From: Platerodrilus igneus
Lineage: Eukaryota > Arthropoda > Insecta > Coleoptera > Lycidae
NCBI GenBank assembly: GCA_036346225.1
Contig: JARFIW010000831.1
Coordinates: 992,001-1,056,000, forward strand
DNA: 64,000 nucleotides
Reading direction: 5' to 3'
Shown: positions 34,111 through 45,613 of the stretch, piece by piece
How the letters are laid out: the number at the start of each line of letters is the position of its first letter
Position numbering within the stretch: the stretch's first letter is position 1
Notes under the pieces: model-generated
Databases searched by the model: none
The model's input: only the letters and a program-made list of their open reading frames with translations
Told to the model about the DNA's origin: nothing
Position numbers and translations under genes: made by a program

Positions 34111-35083
34111 CACATAATCTGCAAAACAGCCGCTCCACCTGTTTGTACTTGTACAGACTGAAAACATAATATGTACACTACAACATAGTTTGGCAAGGCC
34201 CTACAGAGTTAAAATATAACTTTTCTTAAAGAGGAAAGCAGTATTTATATCAAGATGTCCATTCAGAAGGTATCACACCTAGCAGTGAGTTTATATCATT
34301 TTTATTTATAGAAGAACGAAAAGGTAACAAAAATATCTTTTGGTTGCTCTGCAGTTTTTGCTGCGACAACACTTGTTTGTACAAACATTTGATATTTTTT
34401 AGTTACACGTTTTTATTTTGATTTTAATACGGCTTCGTTTCGTGCGGGGACTTTGAAAAATCCTTCCGATAATAATACTACAATACCCGTTACACGCTGC
34501 TTGTCGAGATAAGGACATGACCAGTGCACACTTGTTAATGTATTAGAATGTTTTATTTTTGTATACAAAATACCTAGAAGTTAGTATGAATTCTATTGCT
34601 GCTTTTACTTTTATTAAACATATCTGTAAAAACCTTTATTTCGTTTCTTTTTCCATGTTCAACTTTGTTATATAATGCGAAATTAGCTAGCCATTTTTCG
34701 GCATATTAAACTTTTTCTATTTTATTTTTAAACTATCACGAGCGTTTATATTATATTTATTTTTATATATTGTACTTTCGAAAACGTTTCTAAAAATATA
34801 CCAATTTGTTAACGGCGACTGAATTTCTGAGACAATATGTCTCGATGGTACGAGTCGCAAATCAAATATTAGTACTAAAAATTGACCTCCATCTTTAGTT
34901 AACCTAAGTCTATAGTTTTAGTCAAATTCGTGTAGTGTTGTAGCTACAACGAACTGTCAAACTTAACAAGTTGATCGAAAAATGTAAATAAACCATGAAA
35001 ATTTTCCGAAATAATTTTTTATAATTTAAAGAAACAATTATCTCAACAAGAATGCCTTGTCGGGTTGGTTTCGGTTTTCCGCC
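34111..35083. other. Non-coding stretch
   Basis: AT-rich sequence without recognisable genes between the LINE 5' side and the mariner relic; it may include the LINE 5' UTR and the mariner left end (not identified). Confidence 0.3.
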
Positions 35084-35640
35084 ATGAAGCACCAAATCAG
35101 TCAGCAATTTCTCGTTGATATAGAAAATTCAAACGTGGACGGATTAGTCTTAGCGACGATCTAAGAGCAACAGCAGGTGTACCAAAAACAGCAGTCACTC
35201 AAGAAAACGTCGATGCTGTGCGCAAGCTCATCAACGAAGATCGACACATGACATATCGCAAAATTCAGACATCATTGTGGATTTTAAAAACTTTAATTAA
35301 AAAAAATTTTGCATGAAGTAATGTGTAAAAAAATTGTTCCACGTTTGATACCGCATCTGTTGACCAAAGAACAGAACGCAGTTTGAATAAATTGGTGTCA
35401 ACAAACGCTACATCGCTTCAATGCAGGAAACTCAACAACGTGAGTGGTGATGAAGCTTGGATTTACCCGTACAAGTCAGAAAATAAACGCTAGTCGTCAG
35501 AAAAACATATTGTACTTGGGGTTATCTTCTTTTGGTACCATCTCAGGAAATGCAGCTGGTGGGCTTAACTATACTGTACTAGCACAAACGCATTTTTAAA
35601 GCGCGACTTTACCACGCTTACAGGACGTTGTAAAACAGAA
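35084..35640 (+). pseudogene. mariner transposase fragment (DD34D family)
   Basis: From about 35134 the frame reads RGRISLSDDLRATAGVP, then NVDAVRKLINEDRHMTYRKI, the conserved second HTH region of mariner transposases. After a frameshift it gives ILHEVMCKKIVPRLIPHLL and then, with breaks, WCQQTLHRFNAGN and a GDEAWIYPY-like segment (about 35440-35475) carrying the first catalytic Asp. The second and third Asp are missing, so the copy is truncated at about 35640. The WVPHxLT-like segment (here IPHLLT) is specific to mariner. It is inactive. Confidence 0.8.
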
Positions 35641-36434
35641 GTATCGAAGCAGAGAGCGAAGTCGAATAAAATAAGAGAGCGAAGTCGAATCAGTAAGAGG
35701 CCTTTTTCAAAGTTGGACTTGTATTTGTACCATTCCCACCGTTATTGGTGCAGAATGTTCTGAGAAGGTAAGTGAAAAGACATATTCTATATGGCAACGG
35801 CAGAAACCTTCGTAGAATGCAAGCTATTAAAGAAAGCAAAATACGGTAATTAATTTCATTCAGTTTCGTTTCTCGCATGGGAAAGCAAAATACATTTTAA
35901 AGCATTTTTGCGAGTTAGGCAGCTAGAAACACAGCAATGTACATAACATTGCCTGACTTTTAGAAAAGAATAGAGGTTTGTATGATTATCGATCCACGCT
36001 ACAAGTATACCACAAAATAACTTAATTAGGAAGACGATTTTTATTGCCCATAAAATTTGAGCGACCGGTATAATGAAGTAGAATTTTACGAAACACGAGC
36101 AAACAACAACACATTTAAGTATTTAATGTTTCGACAAATAATTAGTTGAAAATAACAAGTGCGTATTTTCCAAGGAAGAGATATTATTTAAAGTCGTTTG
36201 GGGAGCAAACATTTCAACGAATTATAAGTGTTTAGTAAAAACGAATGATTGTTTGTTTTAACGAATTGATAAATGGTTATGCGATATATTCCACGTATTG
36301 AGGAACATTTTTATGCAGGACGGTTATAATATTCGAATAATTGTTAAGTTTTGGGAGAATAACATAAGATGGGGTTTAGATTAGCGGTTTTAATTACGCT
36401 TTTTGCAATTTAATGCAGAACGTTTCTATTTCAG
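35641..36434. other. Non-coding stretch upstream of the candidate exon pair
   Basis: AT-rich, no gene seen. A short direct repeat (AGAGAGCGAAGTCGAAT, twice at about 35650-35690) is present. The last 30 bases form the polypyrimidine tract and acceptor of the next exon. Confidence 0.35.
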
Positions 36435-36762
36435 AATGTTACCGTAACAGTATTGCGGCGACAGACTGTTCGGCTCACCTCGATTTTGACAGAGAGGACC
36501 TTCAGGGTAATTTTTAATTTGAAACTTTGTTATTTATAATTTTTGTGTTTTATTTAATGTTCTTTTGTTGTCTTTTCTCATTTATTCATAGGAACCCACT
36601 CCTGTATCACTATGGTTAGCCGGCGCATCTTTGTATAGTTACGGCGTTCCCGCCCCTTTAGGGAAAGTCAAAATTCAAATTGTTTCAATGCCTATTTTAC
36701 CCGTAGCACTTTTATTTTCCAATTTGTTTATGTTGTTTCTTTTTTGGAAACTTTTAGTATGA
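36435..36762 (+). CDS. Two-exon host-gene candidate with 85-nt intron
   Basis: Exon 36435-36506 (72 nt) follows a strong acceptor (CGTTTCTATTTCAG) and ends at TCAGG|GTAATT. The intron 36507-36591 (85 nt) is T-rich and ends TTTATTCATAG. The next exon starts at 36592. Two frames are open through the first exon. In phase 0 the pair reads on for 24 + 56 codons to TGA (36760-36762) and ends in a hydrophobic segment (PVALLFSNLFMLFLF). In the other frame exon 1 reads CYRNSIAATDCSAHLDFDRE and stops at 36640; its Cys pattern and C/T-ending codons look more protein-like and loosely recall insect Ly6/quiver proteins. Both exons are GC-richer than the flanks. I do not recognise the gene and cannot decide the frame. 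Confidence 0.35.
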
Positions 36763-37484
36763 GTTTATATAATTATTGAGTAAGTTGTAGGACCCTGAAG
36801 AACTTCCCGTGATTTCTTGTCTTAAGTTGTCTTGGACATTCGGTTTATATTCATCAGTTTTAACGTAAGAAGTTTAGGATTTTACTTTGAATTTAATTTT
36901 GTCTTTTTAATAATTTTCATGTTTATTTTATAAATTTTCGCTTTTATTTAGTATGAAATGTTATAGAAATCTAATGGATAAGTCACGCGCGTACAGTTAG
37001 CGAATCAGCGAAACCGACAAATATTACTGTTAAGATGTTAATTAGAAATCCTAACATCTACGGTTTTAAATATAAATGCTAAATAAATCAAGGTCACTAA
37101 TGTAAACCTTGCACAGGATTTTATGTAATGTAGTAAGTAAATAATAACTTGAATTATTATTAAGTGGAACATGTTTGCGGTTGAGAGCTATAGACAAGGG
37201 AATTAGTGAAATCAAAATATATTGGCAAAAACCTTTAACAGCTAGCACATTCGATAAACTAATGAAATATGAGGCTATATAAATAAAAAGGAAGATGAAC
37301 ATAAAAAAGTGAAGCTTTAAGTGCAAAAACAAAGTTACCAAAAAATATTGATTAGGTGGATAGAAAATCTATCAGATCATACAATTCCGGAGTCCAATTT
37401 TGCTAAGCTTCACAGTGGTTCCAATTGCCGAAAACGTGGCCAAAAGTCGAAAACGTAATTTAACTTTTATAAAAATCAGGGCAT
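36763..37484. other. AT-rich non-coding stretch
   Basis: No gene or element recognised; the minus-strand open frame at 37066-37341 is low-complexity and hydrophobic, most likely chance. Confidence 0.35.
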
Positions 37485-37640
37485 GGGGGTTTTTAGGTCA
37501 CTGATTTCGAACGTGGCATTATTTTTTCAAAAAACAAAATGGTGGACTTAAAATTAAAGAAATAATTCGATTTTAATCAAAATTGGTATTAGGTGGTTTC
37601 CGAGGTCGCTAACTTCGAATGACAATATAATTATATTGAA
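37485..37640. repeat. ~107-bp tandem repeat pair (GGTTTCCGAGGTCGCTAACTTCGAAT type)
   Basis: GGTTTTTAGGTCACTGATTTCGAACG (about 37488) and GGTTTCCGAGGTCGCTAACTTCGAATG (about 37595) are diverged copies 107 bp apart, with similar A-rich spacers (CAAAATGGTGGACTT type). A weaker unit may precede at about 37385. Related 'gaggtcgctgatttcgaa' repeats are, as I recall, common in insect genomes. Confidence 0.55.
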
Positions 37641-38391
37641 TATTTTTCATTGACAATAAATAAACATTAATGTAAATACCGCTTACAAATAACATTAGTA
37701 TAAATACGTATTACAATGCTTGAATTATGTTGCAAGATAGGTTTTGGGCCTTTGGGAGCTTCTTTTTAAAAAGGAACTTTTATTTCCAAAACACCTCTAT
37801 CAAGTGTATTTTTATAATAATTACAATAATTTTAACAATTGTACGTTATATTGATTAACGACTTGGTTTCTAAAATAATCAAAATTACTTTTCACTAATT
37901 AATTAATTAAAACTAAAATGAGTAGCTTGAACAATCAACAATGTTAAAGTTGTGAAGCTCGAGACTGGCTGGCCATTTTGGGCTCCTGAGGGTATTTATG
38001 CTATTCCTGCTCTTACATCACTTTGTGCGAAATGCAGATCTCATGTCTGCTATTTCTTGATACAATACAAAGTATTACATCTTAATAATCTTAATTCTAA
38101 TAATTGCTGTCCTATAATCTACTGTGACCTGCACCTGCAGTATCATGTTGCGTCCGAAGTACAATGTCTGTTTCCGTTCTCATGTCTGGTTTGTGAACTT
38201 TGATTAATCTTTTGTTATGTCCTTCAATTATACAATGTAACAATAATTCTTAAATCTTAATAACTTCATTTAAATATACATATATATTGATTTGGGGAAT
38301 ATGTAACTTGCTCTGTGAATTAACAACTGTACCGTAGTTGGCATATAAAACCACGGATATAAATGTACAAGTAGACGGTCTGTTTCTAAAC
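37641..38391. other. AT-rich non-coding stretch before the PLE
   Basis: No supported gene. The frame at 37952-38203 has no known domain. Confidence 0.3.
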
Positions 38392-38497
38392 AATATTCTT
38401 CATATACTCCCTGTATGTTTGTTGTGGTTTGTTTAGCATTCTTCTTAATCTTCTTTGGGAATGAAACCACTCATAGTTTTTAAAATCTATTTTATTT

Positions 38498-38530
38498 ACG
38501 TTTCGATCCATGACCTAGGATCGTTGTCAA
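38498..38530 (-). ncRNA. Hammerhead-ribozyme-like motif, left PLE arm
   Basis: On the minus strand: TTGACAACGATCC, a palindromic loop CTAGGTCAT, GGATCGAAACGT. The stem GATCC/GGATC and GAAAC box fit, but the first core box is degenerate (TTGACAA). It is the inverted copy of 41712-41744. Confidence 0.4.
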
Positions 38531-39674
38531 AATAATAAAAACTTCAAGTTTGACGTTTATGACATAAATTGAAGGTTACTTTGATTTATTGATGTTTGAA
38601 ATATTTGGTTTGAGTACACTAAGCAAAAATTTTTAAAGTTTAAAAGAAAGATTGCCTTCAATTTGTGTTGCGACCTGGGATCGACTTTCCTATGGTAGCC
38701 AATACGCTTAACGTGAAATCAGCTGATTAATTTTTATTGGTGAATTTTATATAAATTCAATAATTTGGGAAACATTTTTAACATGTTTCTATTTATACAA
38801 TTGAGAGATTTCTGATTTTATGTCTTATTTTACCGAGATTCAGTGAAGGGGGTTAAGCAACCTGTGGCTACCAAGATCCCCCAACACTTAGATATTTGCC
38901 GAAATAATGGTTTTCTAGTTAATATGCTTATTGTTATGTAATTAGTTATTGTATGTATAAATAGAAATCATGTGTGTAGGCTGTATTTCATGTTAATATC
39001 GCAAGGAAAACCCAGGAAAAACTTGCAATGCTACCTAGATATTGTGGGCATTTGATCTTCATTTGTTATTTCTTTTGTTATTTCTTTTAGTAATGGAATC
39101 CATTGTTTACTGAAAGTCACGGATTCGTTTGCAACGCAGTTATTTTTATGTAGGGTTATATAGGCAGCTTCTTTGATTTTGCGTTTTGGTGGTTTTCTTC
39201 TTTGTCGATAATTTTGCATCTTCCCATTTTATTTTATGACTGGAGTCCCATGCATGTTGGCAAATCATGGATTTTCAAATTTTCTATTTTTATATATGAT
39301 TTATGTTCTCTTAATCGAACTTCAAATGGTCTGGAAGTTTCTCCTATATAAAACTTATTACATTCGCACGGTATTTTGTAGATACAGTTTTTGAATTTTG
39401 TATTGCGTTTTGGGTTTTGTTTTTGTTAATTGTGCTCTTAGTGTATTGTTGGTTCTAAATACTGTTTTAATTCTAAATTTGTTTCCTATTCTTTGAATTT
39501 TTCGGAGAATCCTTTTATGTATGGTATTGAGAGCATTTTGTGGAGTGTATCGTTGTTTTGTTTTCTTTTCTTTATTTTTGGGTTTTTATTCATTTCTTTC
39601 TCTATTATTCTTTTAGGATATTTGTTTTCTATTAGTGTATATCTGATTAGGTCTTTCTCTTTCTTTAAAATATA

Positions 39675-40560
39675 TACAAAACCCTATTTAAATTTAAAAA
39701 TGAATTCGAAGACAAAGAAAGAAGTAAACTAGTCCCACATTACAGTAAACCACCCCACTTTTACGGTCTACCAAAAATTCATAAAAAAGACATTCCTTTA
39801 AGACCTATCGTAAGCTCAATAGATTCACCATGCCATAATTTAGCAAAATTTCTACTAAAAATTATAAATCCATTAGCAGGCAAAACGGATTCTTTCATTA
39901 AAACAACCAACACTTTTTAGAAAAACTATCAAACATAAAATTGAAAATACACACACAATGGTAAGCTTTGATGTAGTAAATCTCTTTACAAATGTCCCTA
40001 TAAACAAAACGCTTAATATTATAAAAACAAACTCGAAAAAGATGGCAATCTTAAAGAAAGAACAAAACTAAGTATATCATCGATTATGGAATTACTTGGT
40101 TTATGCGTAAATACCACATATTTTCAAATAAATGATCAATTTTACAAACAAAGCTTCGGAATGGCAATGGGAAGTCCACTATCCCCAATCTTCAGTAATA
40201 TATTCATGGAGGAATTCGAAAAGATGTGATATTCACACAAGAATTGAAACCATTGATCTGGTGGAGATACGTTGATGATGTTTATGCTATTTGGCCTCAT
40301 AATATAGAATTAATTAAAAACTTTATACAGTCAATTAACGAAATAGAACCAACTATTAAATTCACATATGAATTAGAACAACATGGAAAACTTCCGTTTT
40401 AGATATTCTAGTTAGCAAAACGATACAACAATTAATACATCGGTATACAGAAAACCAACGCACACAAACAGATACTTAAACTTCAATTCAAACCACCCAC
40501 ACTGTGTCAAACGAGGAATTATCAAAACCATGTATGATAGAGCAAAATTAATATCATCAA
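39675..40560 (+). pseudogene. PLE reverse transcriptase core, disrupted
   Basis: HYSKPPHFYGLPKIHKKDIP and LRPIVSSIDSP (about 39755-39825) are the PLE-specific RT start. After a stop come MVSFDVVNLFTNVPINKT (39958-40010), YKQSFGMAMGSPLSPIFSN (about 40146-40202) and the catalytic RYVDDVYAIW (about 40267-40297). FTYELEQHGKLPF follows. The order is that of the Penelope clade. At least five stops or frameshifts break it. The enzyme would copy the element RNA in target-primed fashion together with the GIY-YIG nuclease. Confidence 0.85.
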
Positions 40561-40839
40561 ACGAAGAAATTTTAAAGAAAGAGAAAGACCTAATCAGATA
40601 TACACTAATAGAAAACAAATATCCTAAAAGAATAATAGAGAAAGAAATGAATAAAACCCTAAAAATAAAGAAAAGAAAACAAAACAACGATACACTCCAC
40701 AAAATGCTCTCAATACCATACATAAAAGGATTCTCCGAAAAATTCAAAGAATAGGAAACAAATTTAGAATTAAAACAGTATTTAGAACCAACAATACACT
40801 AAGAGCACAATTAACAAAAACAAAACCCAAAAACGCAAT

Positions 40840-41210
40840 ACAAAATTCAAAAACTGTATCTACAAAATACCGTGCGAATGTAATAAGTTTTATATAGGAG
40901 AAACTTCCAGACCATTTGAAGTTCGATTAAGAGAACATAAATCATATATAAAAATAGAAAATTTGAAAAATCCATGATTTGCCAACATGCATGGGACTCA
41001 GTCATAAAATAAAATGGGAAGATGCAAAATTATCGACAAAGAAGAAAACCACCAAAACGCAAAATCAAAGAAGCTGCCTATATAACCCTACATAAAAATA
41101 ACTGCGTTGCAAACGAATCCGTGACTTTCAGTAAACAATGGATTCCATTACTAAAAGAAATAACAAAAGAAATAACAAATGAAGATCAAATGCCCACAAT
41201 ATCTAGGTAG
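40840..41210 (+). pseudogene. PLE GIY-YIG endonuclease domain and C-terminus
   Basis: CIYKIPCECNKFYIGETSRP (about 40858-40920) contains the GIY-YIG-type motif in the PLE form with a Cys-rich start (C.C), followed by FEVRLREHKSYI. After a frameshift the C-terminal part includes QNYRQRRKPPKRKIKEA and a 62-codon frame ending at 41210. The same C-terminal frame is encoded on the minus strand at 39031-39219 in the left arm. GIY-YIG nucleases of PLEs cut the insertion site. Confidence 0.85.
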
Positions 41211-41711
41211 CATTGCAAGTTTTTCCTGGGTTTTCCTTGCGATATTAACATGAAATACAGCCTACACACATGATTTCTATTTATACATACAAAACTAATT
41301 ACATAACAATAAGCATATTAACTAGAAAACCATTATTTCGGCAAATATCTAAGTGTTGGGGGGATCTTGGTAGCCACAGGTTGCTTAACCCCCTTCACTG
41401 AATCTCGGTAAAATAAGACATAAAATCAGAAATCTCTCAATTGTATAAATAGAAACATGTTAAAAAATGTTTCCCAAATTATTGAATTTATATAAAATTC
41501 ACCAATAAAAATTAATCAGCTGATTTCACGTTAAGCGTATTGGCTACCATAGGAAAGTCGATCCCAGGTCGCAACACAAATTGAAGGCAATCTTTCTTTT
41601 AAACTTTAAAAATTTTTGCTTAGTGTACTCAAACCAAATATTTCAAACATCAATAAATCAAAGTAACCTTCAATTTATGTCATAAACGTCAAACTTGAAG
41701 TTTTTATTATT

Positions 41712-41744
41712 TTGACAACGATCCTAGGTCATGGATCGAAACGT
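41712..41744 (+). ncRNA. Hammerhead-ribozyme-like motif, right PLE arm
   Basis: Same sequence as the left arm copy, on the plus strand, about 60 bp before the arm end: GATCC/GGATC stem, GAAACGT. The first core box is degenerate. Confidence 0.4.
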
Positions 41745-41815
41745 AAATAAAATAGATTTTAAAAACTATGAGTGGTTTCATTCCCAAAGAAGATTAAGAA
41801 GAATATTCTTCATAT

Positions 41816-42479
41816 TTAGAAACACCGATTCCAAAACTGCAAGTAACTACTTGTAAAATAACATGAAATTTTTTAATAAATTTTTCGTCTATTCAGGTTA
41901 TTGATACAGAAATCGTTGAATTTTCGAAGAAACGACGTGCAGTATTTCCATATCCCTGTTTCAGCTAATCAACCAAGGGTCCCAATTGTTGACGAAAATC
42001 TTTCTGGATATTTTTTCGAGTTTCAAAGCTTCTTTGTCGTCGCCGCGATTTTGCCATTTTTTAACGTTCAATTTATAAGAAACGTGCAAAAGACCCTCGA
42101 CAAAACGAATCCATGTATGTAAATGTGAAAATAATCTTTTTTGATCTCTTTCTTTAAAACGTCATCTATATTATTAAATTACTTCGAAGTGCACTGGCAA
42201 AAATAGCATTTCTGACTGGAAGATGTGCTGGTCAATGAATATCAAACTTTGCCTTCAATTATTGTCAATGCTAATTTATATGTTATATTAATTTTTTTTC
42301 CGTTAACAATTGTTTGCAGCGGAGTAAGATTGCGCTTTTGCTTTTTGATATTATCTACTTTGAGCCTCGTCCATTCATTCAATTTTAATTGGCCGACAAA
42401 ATCGCGGGGATGAAGCCGAGGATTTTCCCAAATAATAATTTCTGTTTTTGTACATTTATTGTGAGATATCATTTAAAAT
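41816..42479. other. Non-coding stretch, possibly left part of the next transposon
   Basis: No supported coding region. It may hold the 5' end of the transposon whose coding part starts near 42480; no terminal repeat was found. Confidence 0.3.
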
Positions 42480-43455
42480 TACGTTTACGGTCTGTCGCAG
42501 GGTGATGGGTTAGAAGTTTGTAGAAGGTATGCTGAAATGTATCCTCAACGGCAGCTTCCTACGCATAGAATATTTGCCCAACTTCATCAACGATTACGAG
42601 AATATGGCTCTTTCGAAAAAAAACATAGGATTGTGGTCGCCATCGAGAACCCACTAGCAGTACTAGAAAGATTGCTTTTAAGTTGATCATATGACGGTAT
42701 TTCGAATTTTAAAGGAACAACTCTTATACCCCTACCATCTACAACGAGTACAGGCGCTTTTACCGCGAGATTTTCAGAACCGTCTTGAATTTTCGAATTG
42801 GATGCTGGAAATGATTAGAAGAAATCCTGACTTTCTGAAGACGATCGAATTCACAGACGAATGTACTTTTTCTCGGGACAAGATTATTAATTTTCATAAT
42901 AACCACATATGGGCTGATGAAAACCCTCATGCTATTGTACAAGCTAACCATCAAGAACATTTTTGTCTTAATGTGTGGGGGAGTTATTGGGGATTATTTA
43001 ATTGACCCTCATTTACTACCTCCTCGATTAAATGGTGATGCATACACTCAATTTTTAAGAGAAGTGCATCCAGTACTGCTGGAGGAAGTTCCTTATGGTA
43101 TCAGAAGGGCTGTGTTTTTTATGCATGATGGGGCTCCCGCCCAGTTGAGTCAAGCAGCACGTCAGCATTTAACTCAATCATATTCAAATCATTGGATAGG
43201 TCGAGGAGGACCACAGAATTGGCCCGCTCGATCCTCGGATTTGAATCCTCTCGATTTCTCTACTTGGTGCCATTTACAGAGTTTTGTTTATCCTACTACT
43301 GTTCGCGATGTAGAGGACTTAAGAAACCGCACCATGATGCGTGCAGGGTAATTAGAGAGATTTCAGGAATATTTGAGCGGATACGTGGCTCAATGCGCCG
43401 ATGTCTAGACGCATATGTAATGACTGAAGGTGGACATATTGAACATTTAGTATGA
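42480..43455 (+). pseudogene. Tc1/mariner-superfamily transposase no. 3 (DD41D spacing)
   Basis: The N-terminus has a DUF4817-like HTH: MYPQRQLPTHRIFAQLHQRL (about 42535-42595). The frame 42691-43005 includes RDFQNRLEFSNWMLEM, the first catalytic Asp in FTDECTFS (about 42850-42880), and NNHIWADENPHAI. A frameshift leads to the frame 42917-43351, with MCGGVIGDYLIDPHLLPPRL, FMHDGAPAQL (second Asp) and WPARSSDLNPLDF (third Asp). I count 41 residues between the last two Asp, hence DD41D, the spacing assigned to the rosa-type lineage. All three catalytic Asp survive; only one or two frameshifts and an early stop separate this copy from an intact one, making it the youngest-looking cut-and-paste relic here. 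Confidence 0.8.
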
Positions 43456-44025
43456 TTTGTACATGTTGTATGTTTGGTATTGTTAAATTAGTTTTGTTTA
43501 TTCTTTTTTAATCATACTTTGATGCAGGTAGTAACTACAAAATAACAATAATAATCCAGTTCGCATTTATGACGATGTATCTCTGTAGTTGTTTGTAAAA
43601 TAATTTTTTTCTGCAAACTGGTTAATTTTGGGCAAAAAATTCAAGAGACATTTTTTGTTTAGAATGAAATAAGCTATTGGAAATAAATTTTTAAATGGCA
43701 AACAAATAATAAGACAAAAAGTTACATTGTAAAAAAATTTTAGGGGTTGCTTTTTCCACCCCTTACAACCATGGGATAAACCAAATAAATTACTGAGTAA
43801 GTGTATTTTTGATAGTAAGAAATGTCATCTTAATTTCAATTTTATAGCTTTTTTAGTGTTTGTAAAAAAATGAAAAACAAATTTTATGCACCCCCTTTAA
43901 GGGGCTGTATCTTAACAGGGGATGTTTTAATGAAGTTTCTTTACATGAAAGATCTTATCTCCTTTAAGATGTGGAATCACCCCCTGAAATGTTTTATACT
44001 TATTTTGTTACACCCTGTATAATTG
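43456..44025 (+). mobile_element. 3' non-coding part and right end of transposon no. 3
   Basis: AT-rich sequence with G/C-run segments (CACCCC, GGGGTG) ends in TTACACCCTGTATA (about 44010-44024), a typical end of this superfamily. The matching left end was not found. Confidence 0.45.
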
Positions 44026-44620
44026 TGGTGCTTGTATATACTAGAACTTACTGTTTACATTACGCTTTTAACTAACCGCGCACCGACGTAAAGTCATCAT
44101 AACACCTTCAATTTTATATAACCAATTTTAAAACATACATCAGTAGAAACATGTAGCAGCGGAAATAAAAAATTCTATAGCTTGCAGTTTGTTGATCTGA
44201 TACAAGACTCAAGCGATCTTATCGTGCAAGACAAAAATGCGGTTGTCAATAATCCATTAATCCAATTGGTGTTAAAAGAAAGCATCCATCCACTTTAGGA
44301 ACACTTTTACACTTAACGGCTATTTTCTTAAATCCGCAATTACTTTCGTGTTTGGGAATTTATTTGACTACAAACCCCAGTATCAAAACGACCATTTCAA
44401 ATTACTCAACCTATCACCCACCCGACGATGCTTTCTTGTCAATCGACTAACTGAAGATAAAAGCATAAATGAAAGATCTGAGTGATCCTTCTTATTACGC
44501 TTTTTAGGTATAATTTAAATTATAATATTTCAGGGATTATTCGATACTTTTCGTTCACACGGTTTGTATAACATGAACTGTCTTAAGGTTGAGGTCAAGG
44601 ATATTTCGGTGCTGTAGAGC

Positions 44621-44623
<3 letters not shown>
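44026..44623. other. AT-rich non-coding stretch
   Basis: Nothing recognisable; it ends at a TA microsatellite (44624-44657). Confidence 0.35.
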
Positions 44624-44654
<31 letters not shown>

Positions 44655-44659
<5 letters not shown>

Positions 44660-44981
44660 GTTACCTAACTCATTGGAATATATATATATTCCGTGTCAAC
44701 AGAATTGCAATTGCGTATACATTGGGCAGAGTATACAGTATTTAGAGAAAAGAATAAATGGTCATAAATATGATAAAACTAACCAAACTGCGCTAACCAA
44801 ACATGAAAAACAAGCCCAACATAAATTCGGATTCGACAAAACAACAATTTTAAAAACAGAAGCAAACCAAAAAATTCGAGAATTCCTAGAGATGGTGTAT
44901 ATTATTAAACATCCAACATCAGTAAATGATAAAATAGATATTAGCAAATTAAGTAAAATATATTATAATCTATTAAAATAA
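44655..44981 (+). pseudogene. GIY-YIG endonuclease domain of a Penelope-like element
   Basis: The frame after the TA tract reads YIPCQQNCNCVYIGQSIQYL (about 44686-44745): a Cys-rich lead-in (C..NC.C) and the VYIGQ form of the GIY-YIG motif. EKRINGHKYD follows, with the conserved Arg/His region, and LTKHEKQAQHKFGFDKT (about 44800-44850), the 'al..H....gH.f.f' segment typical of PLE nucleases. The frame is open to the stop at 44979-44981 and this is the best-preserved PLE nuclease domain in the window. The upstream RT is absent, and the Met-led start within the TA repeat is an artefact. Confidence 0.8.
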
Positions 44982-45120
44982 AAATGCATAAAATTAATCA
45001 GGAATAGGTGTTTGTCTTGCATATATGGTGGCAAAATAGAGTGAAAAAACGTATGTGTATGCGTAGAGGTATGCACAGGTGGATACATTAATAGATATTA
45101 TTAAATATATAAACACATTG

Positions 45121-45161
<41 letters not shown>

Positions 45162-45613
45162 CATAAAGTTAATTTTATCCAATAACACACATATACATAA
45201 TTGTAAATAGTATTATGATTTTAACCTGTTTTAAAAACGTGTCTTTATCCAGTGCCAAGAAATAGAAACTCCAATAAATCAAGCATTAGTCTCCAATCAA
45301 ACTCTGTACTAAACATTTTAATATACATGTTTACTAAGAAATTAGAATTTTAAATTTTGACTAAGAGTTTAGCAACTCGCATCAAGGTTGTACATAATTT
45401 ATATATATCAACAATATTTTAATTTGTGACGTAAATGTTTTAGTACAATTGTATATTAAATAAATTAAAGTGTAGTAACCATACCATACCATTTAATGAA
45501 TGACTCAATTTATACTACGTTATAATATATAAACCTCCGTTTATGGGTAAGCATATTTTAGGTATTTATAAGAGATAATGTACATGTATCGTATTATAGA
45601 TAAAAAAACATCA

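Larger units (their letters stand above)
38392..41815 (+). mobile_element. Penelope-like element with 1.23-kb inverted arms
   Basis: Left arm 38438-39671 (1234 bp) is the near-identical reverse complement of right arm 40569-41804 (1236 bp); the 897-bp spacer 39672-40568 holds the reverse-transcriptase region. The right arm contains the end of the coding region, the GIY-YIG nuclease and the 3' non-coding region with a hammerhead-like motif. A 14-bp direct repeat, AATATTCTTCATAT, flanks the unit (38392-38405 and 41802-41815) and is a plausible target duplication; 32 extra bases lie between it and the left arm. Inverted terminal duplication is known for PLEs. The very high arm identity, with the same 62-codon frame in both arms, indicates a recent event or gene conversion. 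Confidence 0.85.

Noticed and set aside
40412..40747. 111-codon minus-strand hydrophobic frame
   Set aside because: Antisense of the PLE coding region; the same peptide on the plus strand at 39493 is due to the inverted arm.
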